A stretch of DNA of 64,000 nt from positions 1,054,001 to 1,118,000 of the forward strand of contig NZ_JAJIRO010000001.1 of assembly GCF_025717535.1 (NCBI RefSeq), given 5' to 3'. Position 1 is the first letter of the stretch. Each line of letters begins with the position of its first letter. This document shows positions 9,804-19,735 of this stretch, one piece after another. Source of the DNA: Paucibacter sp. Y2R2-4 (GTDB lineage Bacteria > Pseudomonadota > Gammaproteobacteria > Burkholderiales > Burkholderiaceae_C). The translations under genes and the position numbers were made by a program. The notes under the pieces were generated by a model that was not told the DNA's origin, did no database searches, and worked only from the letters and a program-made list of their open reading frames with translations.

Positions 9804-12109
9804 CAGAATGCGTTCCCGATCTGGAATTGGAATGGTTCTATTCTATCTGTGGGTTTCTTGCGCAAGGGCTTGCCATAACTCAGGCGAAGTGGGCCCATCG
9901 GCGAGATCCAACTCAGACCGATACCCACCGAGGAGCGCACCGTGTCGAAGTCGAGCTTTTCATTCGGGCCCCACACATTGCCCGCATCAATGAAAGTGTA
10001 AATCCGGAAGGTCTTGTCATTGCCGCTGCCTGGCACCGGCAGGTACAACTCAGCGTTCAGGTTGACGCGGCGATTGCCACCAATGCGCGTGCCGGTCACG
10101 TCCACCGGACCCAGCGAGCCGGCCTCAAACACCCGCACCGAACCCAAGCCGCCGGCATAGAAGTTCTTGAAGATGGGATAAGGCTTGCTGCCCATGCCCA
10201 CACCCCAGCCCAATTCACCGTTCACACCCACGGTGATCTTGTTGGTGATCGGAATGAACTGCTGGTATTGCATGTTCAGTCGTGAATAGCGCGCATCACC
10301 CAAAGCGCTCAATTCCATATTGACCCGCTGGTACTTGCCGGCAGTCGGGGAAATGATGCTGTCGCGGTTGTCTCGTTGCCAGCCAATGGTGAAGGGGTAG
10401 GACACACTGTCTTGACCGAACAATCGGCCGTACAGCAGATAACTATTGGGCAGGCCGGCCGAGGTGGTCATCTTCGTGCGCTCGTAACCGAGGCCGAAGA
10501 ACACGGTGTCAAGCTCCGAGAAAGGTACGCCAAAGCGAATCGAACCGCCCTGCGTCACCAATTCGAATTGCTCGCCCAAATTGTTGTACGGCTTTTGAGT
10601 GCGATAGAACAGGTCCAGCGCGCGGGACACGCCGTCCACGGTGAAGTACGGGTCCACGGTGCTGACCACCAAGGTCCGCCCTGTCGAGGCCGTCGAGACT
10701 TCCACGCCCAAGTAGTTGCCCGAGCCGAAGACGTTGTCTTGCTTGATGGCACCGGTGAAGGACAGCTTTTGCTGGCTGGAGTAACCCGCGCCGACCTGGA
10801 TGTTGCCGGTCGGGCGCTCCACCACATTCAGCACCACATCGACCTGGTCTTGCGCGCCCGGCACCTCGCTGGTGTCGATGGTGACTTCCTTGAAGTAACC
10901 CAGACGCTCAACGCGGTCACGCGAAGCCTTGATCTTCTGCCCGTCATACCAAGCCGACTCGAACTGACGGAACTCGCGGCGAATCACTTCATCGCGGGTG
11001 CGTGTGTTGCCAGAAACGATGACCTTGCGCACATACACCCGACGCTGCGGTTCACCCGTGAAGGTGACCACCACTTGGCCGGTTGCACGGTCGATCTCCG
11101 GACGCGAGTCCACGCGGGCAAAGGCGTAGCCAAAGGTACCGTAGAGGTCAGAGAAAGCACGGGTGGTCTGGGCCACAGCCTCGCCCTGGTAGGGCTGGCC
11201 GGGCTTGAGGACGATCAAGCGTTTGAAGTCCTCTTCGCGACCGAGGAACTCGCCTTCCAGCTTGACGCCGGTCACGGTGTATTGCTGGCCTTCACTGACG
11301 GTGATGGCGATATTGATGCTTTGCTTGTCTGGCGAGATCGTCACCTGCGTCGAGGTGACGGCAAACTCCAGATAGCCGCGATTCAAATAATACGAACGCA
11401 GCGTCTCCAAATCGGCATTCAGCTTGGCGCGCGAATAGCGGTCGGTCTTGGTGTACCAAGTCAGCCAGCCGCTGCTGGTCTGCTCGAGCAGGCCCACCAA
11501 GGTGCTCTCCGAAAAGACCGAGCTGCCTTGGATGCGGATTTCACCGATCTTGGCGGGCTCACCTTCGCTCACAGTGAAGCTCACGTTGACGCGATTGCGC
11601 TCCAGTGGCGTGATGGTCGTCGTGACTTCCGCACCGTAAAGGCTGCGAGTCAGGTACTGGCGCTTCAACTCTTGCTCAGCACGATCGGCCAAGGCCTTGT
11701 CAAAAGGCTTGCCCTCGCCAATGCCCACGTCCTTCAAGGACTTGGTCAGGGCCTCGGTATCGAACTCTTTCAAGCCAACGAAGCTGACGTTGGCAATGAT
11801 GGGGCGCTCTTCGATCATCACGACCACGGCACCGCCGTCGACGCTGATGCGCACATCCTTGAACAAACCTGTGGCGAAGAGCGCGCGAATCGCTGCCGCG
11901 CCCTTGTCATCGTTGTAGCTGTCGCCGATTCGGAAAGGCAGAGAAGCAAAGACGGTGCCGGGGTCCGTACGCTTCAGGCCCTCAACGCGAATGTCTTTCA
12001 ACACAAAGGGATCCACCGCCCAGGCGGCGCCTGACTGCAGGGCGGCCACGAGGGCCAAGGTCAGGGCTGTGGGGCGCATACGCGCGCCCATTCTTAGAGA
12101 TGAGGACAT
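9803..12109 (-). CDS. bamA: Outer membrane assembly factor BamA
   Basis: Central component of the BAM complex that inserts beta-barrel proteins into the outer membrane. A signal peptide ends near AAWAVDPF. POTRA repeats follow (first: VLKDIRVEGLKRTDPGTV), with five expected for this length. The C-terminal half is the barrel, and the protein ends in Phe as outer-membrane proteins do. Length is 768 residues. Starts at 12109, 12091 (M7) or 12079 (M11) are all possible; the last puts the signal peptide right at the N-terminus. It lies 10 bases after rseP. BamB and BamD are also encoded in this window. Confidence 0.97.
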   Translation of the reverse strand: MSSSLRMGARMRPTALTLALVAALQSGAAWAVDPFVLKDIRVEGLKRTDPGTVFASLPFRIGDSYNDDKGAAAIRALFATGLFKDVRISVDGGAVVVMIEERPIIANVSFVGLKEFDTEALTKSLKDVGIGEGKPFDKALADRAEQELKRQYLTRSLYGAEVTTTITPLERNRVNVSFTVSEGEPAKIGEIRIQGSSVFSESTLVGLLEQTSSGWLTWYTKTDRYSRAKLNADLETLRSYYLNRGYLEFAVTSTQVTISPDKQSINIAITVSEGQQYTVTGVKLEGEFLGREEDFKRLIVLKPGQPYQGEAVAQTTRAFSDLYGTFGYAFARVDSRPEIDRATGQVVVTFTGEPQRRVYVRKVIVSGNTRTRDEVIRREFRQFESAWYDGQKIKASRDRVERLGYFKEVTIDTSEVPGAQDQVDVVLNVVERPTGNIQVGAGYSSQQKLSFTGAIKQDNVFGSGNYLGVEVSTASTGRTLVVSTVDPYFTVDGVSRALDLFYRTQKPYNNLGEQFELVTQGGSIRFGVPFSELDTVFFGLGYERTKMTTSAGLPNSYLLYGRLFGQDSVSYPFTIGWQRDNRDSIISPTAGKYQRVNMELSALGDARYSRLNMQYQQFIPITNKITVGVNGELGWGVGMGSKPYPIFKNFYAGGLGSVRVFEAGSLGPVDVTGTRIGGNRRVNLNAELYLPVPGSGNDKTFRIYTFIDAGNVWGPNEKLDFDTVRSSVGIGLSWISPMGPLRLSYGKPLRKKPTDRIEPFQFQIGNAF

Positions 12110-12119
12110 GCAGATAGAG

Positions 12120-13484
12120 TCAATGCAGGCCCGTCAAGCGGGCCACGTCGTTGGAAAGGGCGAGGACCATCATCAGCATCAGGATCAACGCACCTGCGCG
12201 CTGCAGCTGCGTTTGCCACCACTCCGATACGGGGCGGCCGCTCAAACCCTCGAAAAGATAATACATCAGGTGTCCGCCATCGAGCATCGGCAGCGGCAGC
12301 AGATTGAGCACGCCAAGGCTGACGCTGACCAAGGCCAGAAAACTCAGGTACTGCGCCAAGCCCGAGCGAGCCGACTGTCCGGCATAGTCGGCAATGGTCA
12401 GCGGGCCACTCAAATTCTTCAGCGAAGCCTCGCCGACCAGCATGCGGCCAAAGACCTTCAAGGTCATGCTGGACACATCCCAGGTGCGCTGCGCCCCGCC
12501 CAGCAGACCTTCAAAAAAGCCTCGGCTGACCTTGACCATTTCCGGCGCACCGCCCACCATGGCCTCGATGCGGCCAATCGGCTTGCCGCCCTCATCGACC
12601 CGCTTGGGCGTAACCTCGACTTCAAGCGTACGACCGGCACGCTCGATCCGCCAAAGCGAGGCATGAACCTGCCCGTCGCGCAAGGACTGACGAATCAACT
12701 CACGCAGACCTGAAGCGTCCGCGATGGCCATTCCGTCCACTGCCAGCACGCGGTCTCCGGCTTGCAAGCCGGCCAAATCGGCTGCGCCGCCGGGCGAGAT
12801 CTTGCCCAGCACGGCTTCGCCCAAGGGTGAAAAGCCCAGCTTGCGCACCGTTGACGCATCAAACTCATGCGCCGCCATGCGATCGGTTTCCAGCATCAGA
12901 CTGCGATGACCTTGGCCATTGCGCGCCCCGACATCCAGATGCAGCGCTTCACCCTGCGCGATGGCCTCGGACGCACGCGACAGCAGTTCCGAATAGGACT
13001 GGATCTCACGCCAGCTCTGGCCATCAGAGGATGTCGCTCGCACCAAATCGCCAGCCTGCAAGCCGGCACGGGCAGCGAGAGACTGCGCCGTGGGCGTACC
13101 CAGCAAGGCCTTCGGCTCCTGAGTCCCCACCCACATCGCGGCAGCAAACAAAAGCACCGCGAGCAGAAGATTGGCCAGCGGCCCGGCGGCTACCACGGCG
13201 ACGCGTTGGCGCAGCGGCCGATTGTTGAAGGCTTGATCGCGCAACTCAGGCGCAACCGGCCCTTCGCGCTCGTCCAGCATCCGCACATAGCCACCCAGAG
13301 GCAAGACGCAGAGCGTGAATTCGGTGGCGTCGGGCCCGTTTTGGCGGCGCCAAATCACTTTGCCAAAACCGACCGAGAAGCGCAGCACTTTCACGCCGCA
13401 AGCACGAGCAACTCGGTAATGGCCGTACTCATGCACAGCCACCAGCACGCCCAGGGTCAGCAAGAAGGCCAGCAAGGTTGTCAT
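12120..13484 (-). CDS. rseP: Site-2 protease (RIP zinc metalloprotease)
   Basis: Inner-membrane metalloprotease that cuts anti-sigma factors and leftover signal peptides within the membrane. The zinc site HEYGH occupies residues 18-22 in the first helix. The third ligand is in LLPLPMLDGGHLMYYL near the C-terminus. Two PDZ domains lie between, one with GLQAGDRVLAVDG. Length is 454 residues, normal. The start overlaps the dxr stop by ATGA. Placement just before bamA links envelope-stress signalling to outer-membrane assembly. Confidence 0.95.
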   Translation of the reverse strand: MTTLLAFLLTLGVLVAVHEYGHYRVARACGVKVLRFSVGFGKVIWRRQNGPDATEFTLCVLPLGGYVRMLDEREGPVAPELRDQAFNNRPLRQRVAVVAAGPLANLLLAVLLFAAAMWVGTQEPKALLGTPTAQSLAARAGLQAGDLVRATSSDGQSWREIQSYSELLSRASEAIAQGEALHLDVGARNGQGHRSLMLETDRMAAHEFDASTVRKLGFSPLGEAVLGKISPGGAADLAGLQAGDRVLAVDGMAIADASGLRELIRQSLRDGQVHASLWRIERAGRTLEVEVTPKRVDEGGKPIGRIEAMVGGAPEMVKVSRGFFEGLLGGAQRTWDVSSMTLKVFGRMLVGEASLKNLSGPLTIADYAGQSARSGLAQYLSFLALVSVSLGVLNLLPLPMLDGGHLMYYLFEGLSGRPVSEWWQTQLQRAGALILMLMMVLALSNDVARLTGLH

Positions 13485-14680
13485 GCAGCCAATCCGGCAA
13501 TCAAATCACGGGCATATCGACGGGCACGAGCATCGAGGCCCAAGAGACCTTCAACACTGCTGCATTCGCCACGCTCAGGTTGCAGATCCGCCAGACTCTG
13601 GCTGTTGACGCGGTGAATCTGATCAAAGCGCAGGCGGCGCGCGAGGAAGGCCTCGACGGCTTCTTCATTGGCCGCGTTCAGGACTGCCGTGGCGCCCTCC
13701 GGCCCACGCAAGGCCTGCCATGACAGATACAGGCCTGGGAATCGCGCCTCATCCGCTTCTTCAAAAGCAAGCGACGGGCCGGTCAAGAGATCGAGTCGGC
13801 TCGCTCCTGCCTCGATGCGCTCCGGGAACGACAGGCCATAAGCAATCGGCACCCGCATATCGGGCGTGCCCAACTGGGCCAGCACCGAGTTATCGCGACA
13901 CACCACCATCGAATGAATGATGCTTTGCGGATGGATGATGACCTTGATTTGCTCTGGCGTCAGATTGAACAACCAGCGCGCCTCAATCACTTCCAAGGCC
14001 TTGTTCATCATGGTGGCCGAATCCACCGAAATCTTGCGGCCCATCACCCAGTTCGGATGGGCACAAGCCTGTTCCGGCGTGACCTCGGCCAGCGTGGCGG
14101 GATCACGTTGTCGGAAGGGACCACCGGAGGCCGTCAACACAATGTGATCGATGCGCTGCGCCCAGGTACTTCGATCTTCAGGCAGGCATTGAAAGATGGC
14201 CGAATGTTCGCTGTCGATGGGCAGCAAGGTCGCACCGCCCTGCTCCACCGCCTGCATGAACAAAGCACCACCGACGACGATGGCCTCTTTGTTTGCCAGC
14301 AGCAGCCGTTTACCGGCGCGCGCAGCGGCAAGGCAAGGCGCCAAACCGGCGGCGCCGACGATGGCGGCCATCACCATGTCGACGTCCGCATGAGCCGACA
14401 CGGTCGAGAGGCTGTCCATGCCGTCCAAGACTTCGGTCTTGCTGCCCTGATCGCGCAACAAAGCCCGCAGTTGCTGAGCCAGCGCCGCATCCGGCAGCAC
14501 CGCAAAGCGCGGCTTCCATGTCAGGCATTGCGCCAGCAAGGCGTCCACTCGGCTCATGGCCGTGAGGGCGAAGACTTCGTAACGCTCCGGGTGGCGGGCC
14601 AGCACATCCAGCGTGTTGACGCCGATGGAGCCGGTGGAACCCAGCACTGTGATGCGCTGAGGACGGGAGTAACTTGTCAT
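13481..14680 (-). CDS. dxr: 1-deoxy-D-xylulose 5-phosphate reductoisomerase
   Basis: Second step of the MEP isoprenoid pathway, making MEP from DXP with NADPH. The NADPH fold begins with GSTGSIGVNTLDV. LANKEAIVVGG, the substrate-binding SEHSAIFQCL and HPQSIIHSMV are all present. Length is 399 residues, matching the family. It overlaps cdsA and rseP by ATGA. A second MEP enzyme, ispG, lies at 38.7 kb, and uppS two genes upstream uses the pathway's product. Confidence 0.97.
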   Translation of the reverse strand: MTSYSRPQRITVLGSTGSIGVNTLDVLARHPERYEVFALTAMSRVDALLAQCLTWKPRFAVLPDAALAQQLRALLRDQGSKTEVLDGMDSLSTVSAHADVDMVMAAIVGAAGLAPCLAAARAGKRLLLANKEAIVVGGALFMQAVEQGGATLLPIDSEHSAIFQCLPEDRSTWAQRIDHIVLTASGGPFRQRDPATLAEVTPEQACAHPNWVMGRKISVDSATMMNKALEVIEARWLFNLTPEQIKVIIHPQSIIHSMVVCRDNSVLAQLGTPDMRVPIAYGLSFPERIEAGASRLDLLTGPSLAFEEADEARFPGLYLSWQALRGPEGATAVLNAANEEAVEAFLARRLRFDQIHRVNSQSLADLQPERGECSSVEGLLGLDARARRYARDLIAGLAA

Positions 14681-15528
14681 TGAAGAGGGCTCAGAGAACT
14701 CAAGGCCATGGCCAGCGGAAACACCGGCAACAAGGCATCCACACGGTCCAACACGCCACCGTGGCCGGGCAGCAATTGACTGCTGTCCTTGGCGCCTGCG
14801 GCGCGCTTGATCAAGGATTCAAACAAGTCGCCAACGACGCTCATGCTGGCCAAAAAGACCAGGGCCAAGAGGCCCCATGGCAGGGCGTTCCGCTGCAGCA
14901 GGATTTGGTAAAGGCTGGGCGAATCCACGGCGAAATGGACATCGATGTAGTTCGCCCAAAAGAAGGCCAGGCCAATCACGCCCAGCATGCCCGACCAAAC
15001 ACCCTCCCAGCTCTTGCCGGGGCTGATGGACAGCGCCAATTTGCGACGGCCGAAGGCGCGGCCACCAAAATAGGCGGCGGTGTCAGCCACCCAGACCAGA
15101 CAAAAAATCGACAGCAGAAAATTGATACCGGTACTCTTGGCCTCCACCATGGCCAACCAAGCGGCGATCAAGGCGACCATGCCCAGCACCATGCGCGCCG
15201 TCTTGGTGGCATGCGGCCATTGTTCAGGTCCGCCGCGCAAGGCATAACTTCCACCCAGCACCCAGAGCAGCGAAGCCATGAACCAGCACCAAGGCGGCGC
15301 TGCCTCCCAACCCACCAGCAGATGCAAGCCCCAAGCCAAACTGCCGGTGAGCGCCCCAAAGATCAGGGCCGATGGACCCGTTACGCCGTTCAGACGCGAC
15401 CACTCCCATCCTGCGGCAGCAATCATCAACAAGGTCAACAAGGCAAATGGCAAAGCCGTGCCCGCCAACAAGGTGGGCAACAAAGCCAAGAGCAACAGCA
15501 CTGCGGTGATGACGCGCGTTTTCAGCAT
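14677..15528 (-). CDS. cdsA: Phosphatidate cytidylyltransferase
   Basis: Integral membrane enzyme that makes CDP-diacylglycerol, the precursor of all phospholipids. Seven or eight hydrophobic helices are visible across 283 residues. The C-terminal family signature KDSSQLLPGHGGVLDRVD is intact, including its acidic residues. It lies between uppS and dxr and overlaps dxr by ATGA. This is the classic order in proteobacteria. Confidence 0.95.
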   Translation of the reverse strand: MLKTRVITAVLLLLALLPTLLAGTALPFALLTLLMIAAAGWEWSRLNGVTGPSALIFGALTGSLAWGLHLLVGWEAAPPWCWFMASLLWVLGGSYALRGGPEQWPHATKTARMVLGMVALIAAWLAMVEAKSTGINFLLSIFCLVWVADTAAYFGGRAFGRRKLALSISPGKSWEGVWSGMLGVIGLAFFWANYIDVHFAVDSPSLYQILLQRNALPWGLLALVFLASMSVVGDLFESLIKRAAGAKDSSQLLPGHGGVLDRVDALLPVFPLAMALSSLSPLQ

Positions 15529-15537
15529 GTTTCGCGC

Positions 15538-16266
15538 TCAGGCCTCGGCCGCAGCCGGCGCCTCTTTGACACCGCCAAATCGGCGATCTCGCTCACGGAA
15601 GGCCTCGATGGCAGCATCCAACTGCGCCTCGCCAAAGTCAGGCCAGAGGCAATCGGAGAACACAAATTCGGTGTAAGCCACCTGCCAGAGCAAGAAATTG
15701 CTGATGCGAACCTCGCCGCCGGTGCGGATGAAGAGATCCGGATCCGGCGCGTAGTTCATGGCCATGAACTCGGACAGCTTGGCCTCGGTCAAATCTTGCG
15801 GTTGCACACCCGCCTGCATGGCGGACTTGCAGGCCTGCACGATGTCCCAGCGGCCGCCATAGTTGAAGGCCACCGACAAGGTCAGCTTGCTGTTGTGCGC
15901 GGTGGCGGACTCGGCTTCGTTCCAAGCATTGCGCAGCTTGGCAGAGACGGCCTCACGGTCGCCAATGATGCGGATGCGCACGCCCATGGAGCCCATGCGC
16001 GCGAGGTAGCGAGAGACCGCGGCCAAGACCAAACCCATCAGGCCAGAGACCTCATCGCTCGGACGTTTCCAGTTCTCGGAAGAGAAGGCGTAGACCGTCA
16101 GATGCTCGATATCGCGGTCGATGCAGGCTTGCACCACCTTGACCAAGGTGTCCACGCCTTGCTTGTGGCCGAAAAAGCGCGGCAAGAAGCGTTTCTTGGC
16201 CCACCGACCATTGCCATCCATGACGATGGCCACATGGCGCGGCACGATTTTGTTGTCATTGCTCAC
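15538..16266 (-). CDS. uppS: Undecaprenyl diphosphate synthase
   Basis: Cis-prenyltransferase that builds the C55 lipid carrier needed for peptidoglycan and O-antigen. The N-terminal motif IVMDGNGRWAKKRFLPR carries the catalytic Asp. The C-terminal RTGGEVRISNFLLWQ and DCLWPDF are also typical. Length is 242 residues, with a short Ala-rich tail. It follows frr by 34 bases and precedes cdsA by 9. Confidence 0.96.
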   Translation of the reverse strand: MSNDNKIVPRHVAIVMDGNGRWAKKRFLPRFFGHKQGVDTLVKVVQACIDRDIEHLTVYAFSSENWKRPSDEVSGLMGLVLAAVSRYLARMGSMGVRIRIIGDREAVSAKLRNAWNEAESATAHNSKLTLSVAFNYGGRWDIVQACKSAMQAGVQPQDLTEAKLSEFMAMNYAPDPDLFIRTGGEVRISNFLLWQVAYTEFVFSDCLWPDFGEAQLDAAIEAFRERDRRFGGVKEAPAAAEA

Positions 16267-16300
16267 TGCGTCTTGTCTCTCGTGCTCAGGGCGTCAGCGC

Positions 16301-16861
16301 TTAAACAGCCAGAATTTCGGCTTCCTTGGCGGAGATCAAACGATCGATCTCGGCGATGGTGCGGTCGGTCAGCTTTTGCGCTTCGTCGAGGCTGCGGCGC
16401 TCGTCGTCTTCGCTGATCAGCTTGTCCTTGGTCAGCTTCTTGGCTTGCTCATTCGCCTCGCGACGCAGATTGCGCACTGCAACCTTGGCGTCTTCACCGG
16501 CATTGCGCACCACCTTGGTCAGGTCACGGCGACGCTCTTCATTCAGCGGCGGCATTGGCACGCGGATCAACTCGCCTTGCGAGGCCGGGTTCAAGCCCAG
16601 ATCCGACTCGCGGATTGCCTTTTCAATCTTGGCGCCCATGCCTTTTTCCCAAGGCTGAACGCTGATGGTGCGGGCATCCAGCAAGGTCACGTTGGCAACC
16701 TGGGAGATCGGCACCATCGAGCCGTAATAGTCAACGCTGACCTGATCAAGAATGCCCGGGTGAGCGCGCCCGGTGCGGATCTTGTGCAATTCGTTCTTCA
16801 GGGCCTCAACCGATTTCGCCATCTTGGTTTCGGCGTTCTGCTTGATGTCTGCAATGCTCAT
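16301..16861 (-). CDS. frr: Ribosome recycling factor
   Basis: Splits post-termination ribosomes together with EF-G. The 186 residues match the family. The conserved [15 protein letters not shown] and [16 protein letters not shown] are clear, and the C-terminal half is a charged helix bundle. It lies between pyrH and uppS in the usual order, 46 bases downstream of pyrH. Confidence 0.97.
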   Translation of the reverse strand: MSIADIKQNAETKMAKSVEALKNELHKIRTGRAHPGILDQVSVDYYGSMVPISQVANVTLLDARTISVQPWEKGMGAKIEKAIRESDLGLNPASQGELIRVPMPPLNEERRRDLTKVVRNAGEDAKVAVRNLRREANEQAKKLTKDKLISEDDERRSLDEAQKLTDRTIAEIDRLISAKEAEILAV

Positions 16862-16907
16862 ATCTCTAAACCTTGAAAAGCTGATTCACCTTAACGCATG
16901 AGGCCAC

Positions 16908-17618
16908 TCAAACGTGGACCAGCGTGCCTTCGTCTTCACCCATCACCACGCGCTTGAGAGCACCCGGCTTGAGGATGCTGAACACACGAATCGGCAGCTT
17001 CTGGTCACGGCACAGCGCGAAGGCAGTGGCGTCCAGCACTTGCAGGTTCTTGGCAATCGCTTCATCAAAGCTGATGCGCGAATAGCGGGTGGCGCTCGGG
17101 TCTTTCTTGGGGTCGGCGGTGTAGACACCGTCGACCTTGGTGGCCTTCAGCACGATTTCGGCGCCAATTTCAGCGCCACGCAGTGCCGCGGCCGTGTCTG
17201 TGGTGAAGAAGGGGTTGCCGGTGCCGGCGGCAAACACGACGACCTTGCCCTCTTCCAAATACTGCAGTGCCTTGGGGCGCACATAAGGTTCAACCACCTG
17301 CTCGATGCCGATGGCCGACATCACGCGAGCAACGATGCCTTCTTGACGCATGGTGTCAGCCAGTGCCAGCGAGTTCATCACGGTGGCCAGCATGCCCATA
17401 TAGTCAGCGGTCGCACGGTCCATGCCGACCGAGCCACCTGCCACGCCGCGGAAGATATTGCCTCCGCCGATCACAACGGCCACTTCAACGCCGGTTTGCG
17501 TGACTTCCCGAATTTCTTGCACCATGCGCACGATGGTGGCGCGGTTGATGCCAAAAGCGTCATCGCCCATCAGGGCTTCGCCGGAGAGCTTGAGCAGGAT
17601 GCGTTTGTGCGCGGGCAT
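16908..17618 (-). CDS. pyrH: UMP kinase
   Basis: Hexameric amino-acid-kinase-fold enzyme that phosphorylates UMP to [21 protein letters not shown] and [11 protein letters not shown] are the nucleotide-binding elements, and [13 protein letters not shown] is also typical. I set the start at 17618, giving 236 residues with AGAGG upstream. A longer in-frame extension to 17705 runs into the tsf-pyrH spacer and is unlikely to be real. A strong hairpin stands between tsf and this gene. Confidence 0.96.
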   Translation of the reverse strand: MPAHKRILLKLSGEALMGDDAFGINRATIVRMVQEIREVTQTGVEVAVVIGGGNIFRGVAGGSVGMDRATADYMGMLATVMNSLALADTMRQEGIVARVMSAIGIEQVVEPYVRPKALQYLEEGKVVVFAAGTGNPFFTTDTAAALRGAEIGAEIVLKATKVDGVYTADPKKDPSATRYSRISFDEAIAKNLQVLDATAFALCRDQKLPIRVFSILKPGALKRVVMGEDEGTLVHV

Positions 17619-17711
17619 AGGAACCTCTTGATGCTGTGTTGCTGCGGTATTCTTAAAACAGTGCCGCGCAGACTCCACCTCGTGAGCAGACCCATGCAGC
17701 GGCACAAGTGT

Positions 17712-17738
17712 AAAGGGCGCCAGAGGCGCCCTTTTTTT
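17712..17738. terminator. Strong hairpin between tsf and pyrH
   Basis: A 10-bp stem (AAAGGGCGCC and its complement, loop AGA) lies about 15 bases past the tsf stop. On the minus strand it is followed only by TTTACACTT, so it may act as a leaky terminator or attenuator before pyrH. On the plus strand it has a seven-T tail, although no plus-strand gene lies upstream. Confidence 0.6.
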
Positions 17739-17748
17739 CCTTCAGGGC

Positions 17749-18645
17749 TTATTGGCCCTTGGCGGCGGCCACTTGCGCGGCCACTTCGGCAGCGAAGTCA
17801 TCCACCTTCTTCTCAATGCCTTCACCCACCACGTACAGCGTAAAGCTCTTCACGGTGGTGGCCTTGTCCTTCAGCATGGCGGCGACGGTTTGCTTGCCGT
17901 CAGAAGCCTTCACGAAGACCTGATCCAGCAGCGAGACTTCCTTCAGGAACTTCTGCACCGAGCCTTCAACCATCTTGGCGACGATGTCGGCAGGCTTGCC
18001 AGACTCGGCAGCCTTTTCGGCAGCGATCTTGCGCTCTTTCTCAACCAGCTCAGCCGACACCTCAGCCGACGACAGAGCGGCAGGCTTCATCGCAGCCACG
18101 TGCATGGCGACGTCCTTGGCGGCGACTTCGTCACCGTCGAACTCCACCATCACGCCGATGCGGGTGCCGTGCAGATAAGAAGCCAGCTTGGCGCCGCTGT
18201 TGTACAGCTTGACGCGACGCAGCGACATGTTTTCGCCGATCTTGCCGACCAGACCGCGGCGCACTTCTTCCACGGTCGGGCCAAAGCCTTCTTGCGCCAG
18301 AGGCAGATTGCCCAGAGCGGCCACGTCGGCCACGCCGTGCTCAGCAGCCAAAGCAGCGCAAGCATTGGCGAAAGCCAAGAAAGCGTCGTTCTTGGTGACG
18401 AAGTCGGTTTCGCAGTTCACTTCCAGCAGCGCGCCGGTCGTACCGACCACAGCAGCGGCCACCACACCTTCGGCGGTCACGCGCGAAGAAGCCTTACCGG
18501 CCTTGTTGCCCAGCTTGACGCGCAGGATTTCTTCACCACGGTCCAGGTCGCCGCCGGCTTCGGTCAGCGCCTTCTTGCATTCCATCATCGGGGCGTCGGT
18601 GCGGGCACGCAGTTCGGCCACCATGCTTGCGGTAATTGCAACCAT
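17749..18645 (-). CDS. tsf: Elongation factor Ts
   Basis: Nucleotide exchange factor that reloads EF-Tu with GTP. The N-terminal UBA-like domain has [19 protein letters not shown], followed by the core with [14 protein letters not shown]. Length is 298 residues. GGAG precedes the start. It lies between rpsB and pyrH, with a strong terminator on the rpsB side. Confidence 0.97.
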   Translation of the reverse strand: MVAITASMVAELRARTDAPMMECKKALTEAGGDLDRGEEILRVKLGNKAGKASSRVTAEGVVAAAVVGTTGALLEVNCETDFVTKNDAFLAFANACAALAAEHGVADVAALGNLPLAQEGFGPTVEEVRRGLVGKIGENMSLRRVKLYNSGAKLASYLHGTRIGVMVEFDGDEVAAKDVAMHVAAMKPAALSSAEVSAELVEKERKIAAEKAAESGKPADIVAKMVEGSVQKFLKEVSLLDQVFVKASDGKQTVAAMLKDKATTVKSFTLYVVGEGIEKKVDDFAAEVAAQVAAAKGQ

Positions 18646-18720
18646 CTTGAATCTCCGGTGTTTGTCAGGGTTTAGCAGTAGAAGACTCCGAGGAATCCGC
18701 GCTACCGCTCAAAAAAATTT

Positions 18721-18746
18721 GAAAAAAAGGGGCTGAATCAGCCCCT
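18721..18746 (-). terminator. Rho-independent terminator after rpsB
   Basis: On the minus strand, an inverted repeat AAGGGGCTGA...TCAGCCCCTT is followed by seven T. It sits about 20 bases past the rpsB stop and ahead of tsf, so many transcripts should end here and tsf needs read-through or its own promoter. Confidence 0.85.
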
Positions 18747-18764
18747 TTGTTAGGCAGCTGAAAC

Positions 18765-19511
18765 TCAGGCGCCTTCGCTCACTTCAACGAACTCGTCGCC
18801 GGCAGGAGCCTGGGCTTGCACGACTTCGTTGCCGGCGTTGGCACGGCCTTCCAGCACGGCGTCAGCGACAGCGCGGGCGTACAGAGCCACGGCCTTGGCC
18901 GAGTCATCGTTACCAGGAATGACGTAGTCGATACCGACAGGCGAGTGGTTGGTGTCAACCACGCCGATGACGGGGATGCCCAGCTTCTTGGCTTCGGCGA
19001 TGGCGATCTTGTGGTAGCCGACGTCGATCACGAAGATGGCGTCAGGCAGACCGTTCATGTCCTGGATGCCGCCGATGTTCTTTTCCAGCTTGGCCAAATC
19101 GCGTTGGAACATCAAAGCTTCTTTCTTGATGGCGGGCTGAGTGCCGGCATCCACTTGAGCTTGCATGTCCTTCAGGTTCTTCAGCGAAGTCTTGACCGTC
19201 TTGAAGTTGGTCATCATGCCGCCCAACCAACGCTGGTCGACATAAGGCATACCGCAACGCTGGGCTTCCAGAGCGACGACTTCACGCGCTTGACGCTTGG
19301 TGCCGATCATCATGATGGTGCCGCGCTTGGCCGACAGCTGGCGCACGAACTTCATCGCCTCTTCGAACGCAGGCAGCGTCTTTTCGAGGTTGATGATGTG
19401 GATCTTGTTGCGATGGCCGTAGATGTACGGGGCCATCTTGGGGTGCCAAAAACGGGTTTGGTGACCAAAGTGGACGCCGGCTTCCAGCATCTCGCGCATA
19501 GTGACGGACAT
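18765..19511 (-). CDS. rpsB: 30S ribosomal protein S2
   Basis: Structural protein of the small ribosomal subunit. The start [26 protein letters not shown] is typical, and the start at 19511 has GGAG upstream. [20 protein letters not shown] and [19 protein letters not shown] are conserved. Length is 248 residues. The 224-base gap to the divergent amidase gene should hold its promoter and leader. It contains a short hairpin (TTGCC-GGCAA near 19577-19590) on the leader side, but I could not assign a known S2 autoregulatory structure. Confidence 0.97.
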   Translation of the reverse strand: MSVTMREMLEAGVHFGHQTRFWHPKMAPYIYGHRNKIHIINLEKTLPAFEEAMKFVRQLSAKRGTIMMIGTKRQAREVVALEAQRCGMPYVDQRWLGGMMTNFKTVKTSLKNLKDMQAQVDAGTQPAIKKEALMFQRDLAKLEKNIGGIQDMNGLPDAIFVIDVGYHKIAIAEAKKLGIPVIGVVDTNHSPVGIDYVIPGNDDSAKAVALYARAVADAVLEGRANAGNEVVQAQAPAGDEFVEVSEGA

Positions 19512-19735
19512 ATTCTTTACTCCGAAGGTTGTGTCTAAAATCCGGCCCGAATTGCTCTGCGCAGTGACCCTCAATTGCCCTTAGGCAAATGAGTTCGAAT
19601 ACAGCAGCAACACCTCTCAGTGGCCGGTTTGCGATTTGTTCGCAAAAGTCTTGCGAAACATTTCAAAATTTCACCTGCTGCGCTGAGCAAAATGCCCAGT
19701 GCCGCCCGGCAAAACCCAAAGAGTATACACGATTC

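Noticed and set aside
17619-17705. A 29-residue N-terminal extension of PyrH
   Set aside because: The family starts at [14 protein letters not shown], which has its own ribosome-binding site; the extension runs back into the tsf-pyrH spacer.
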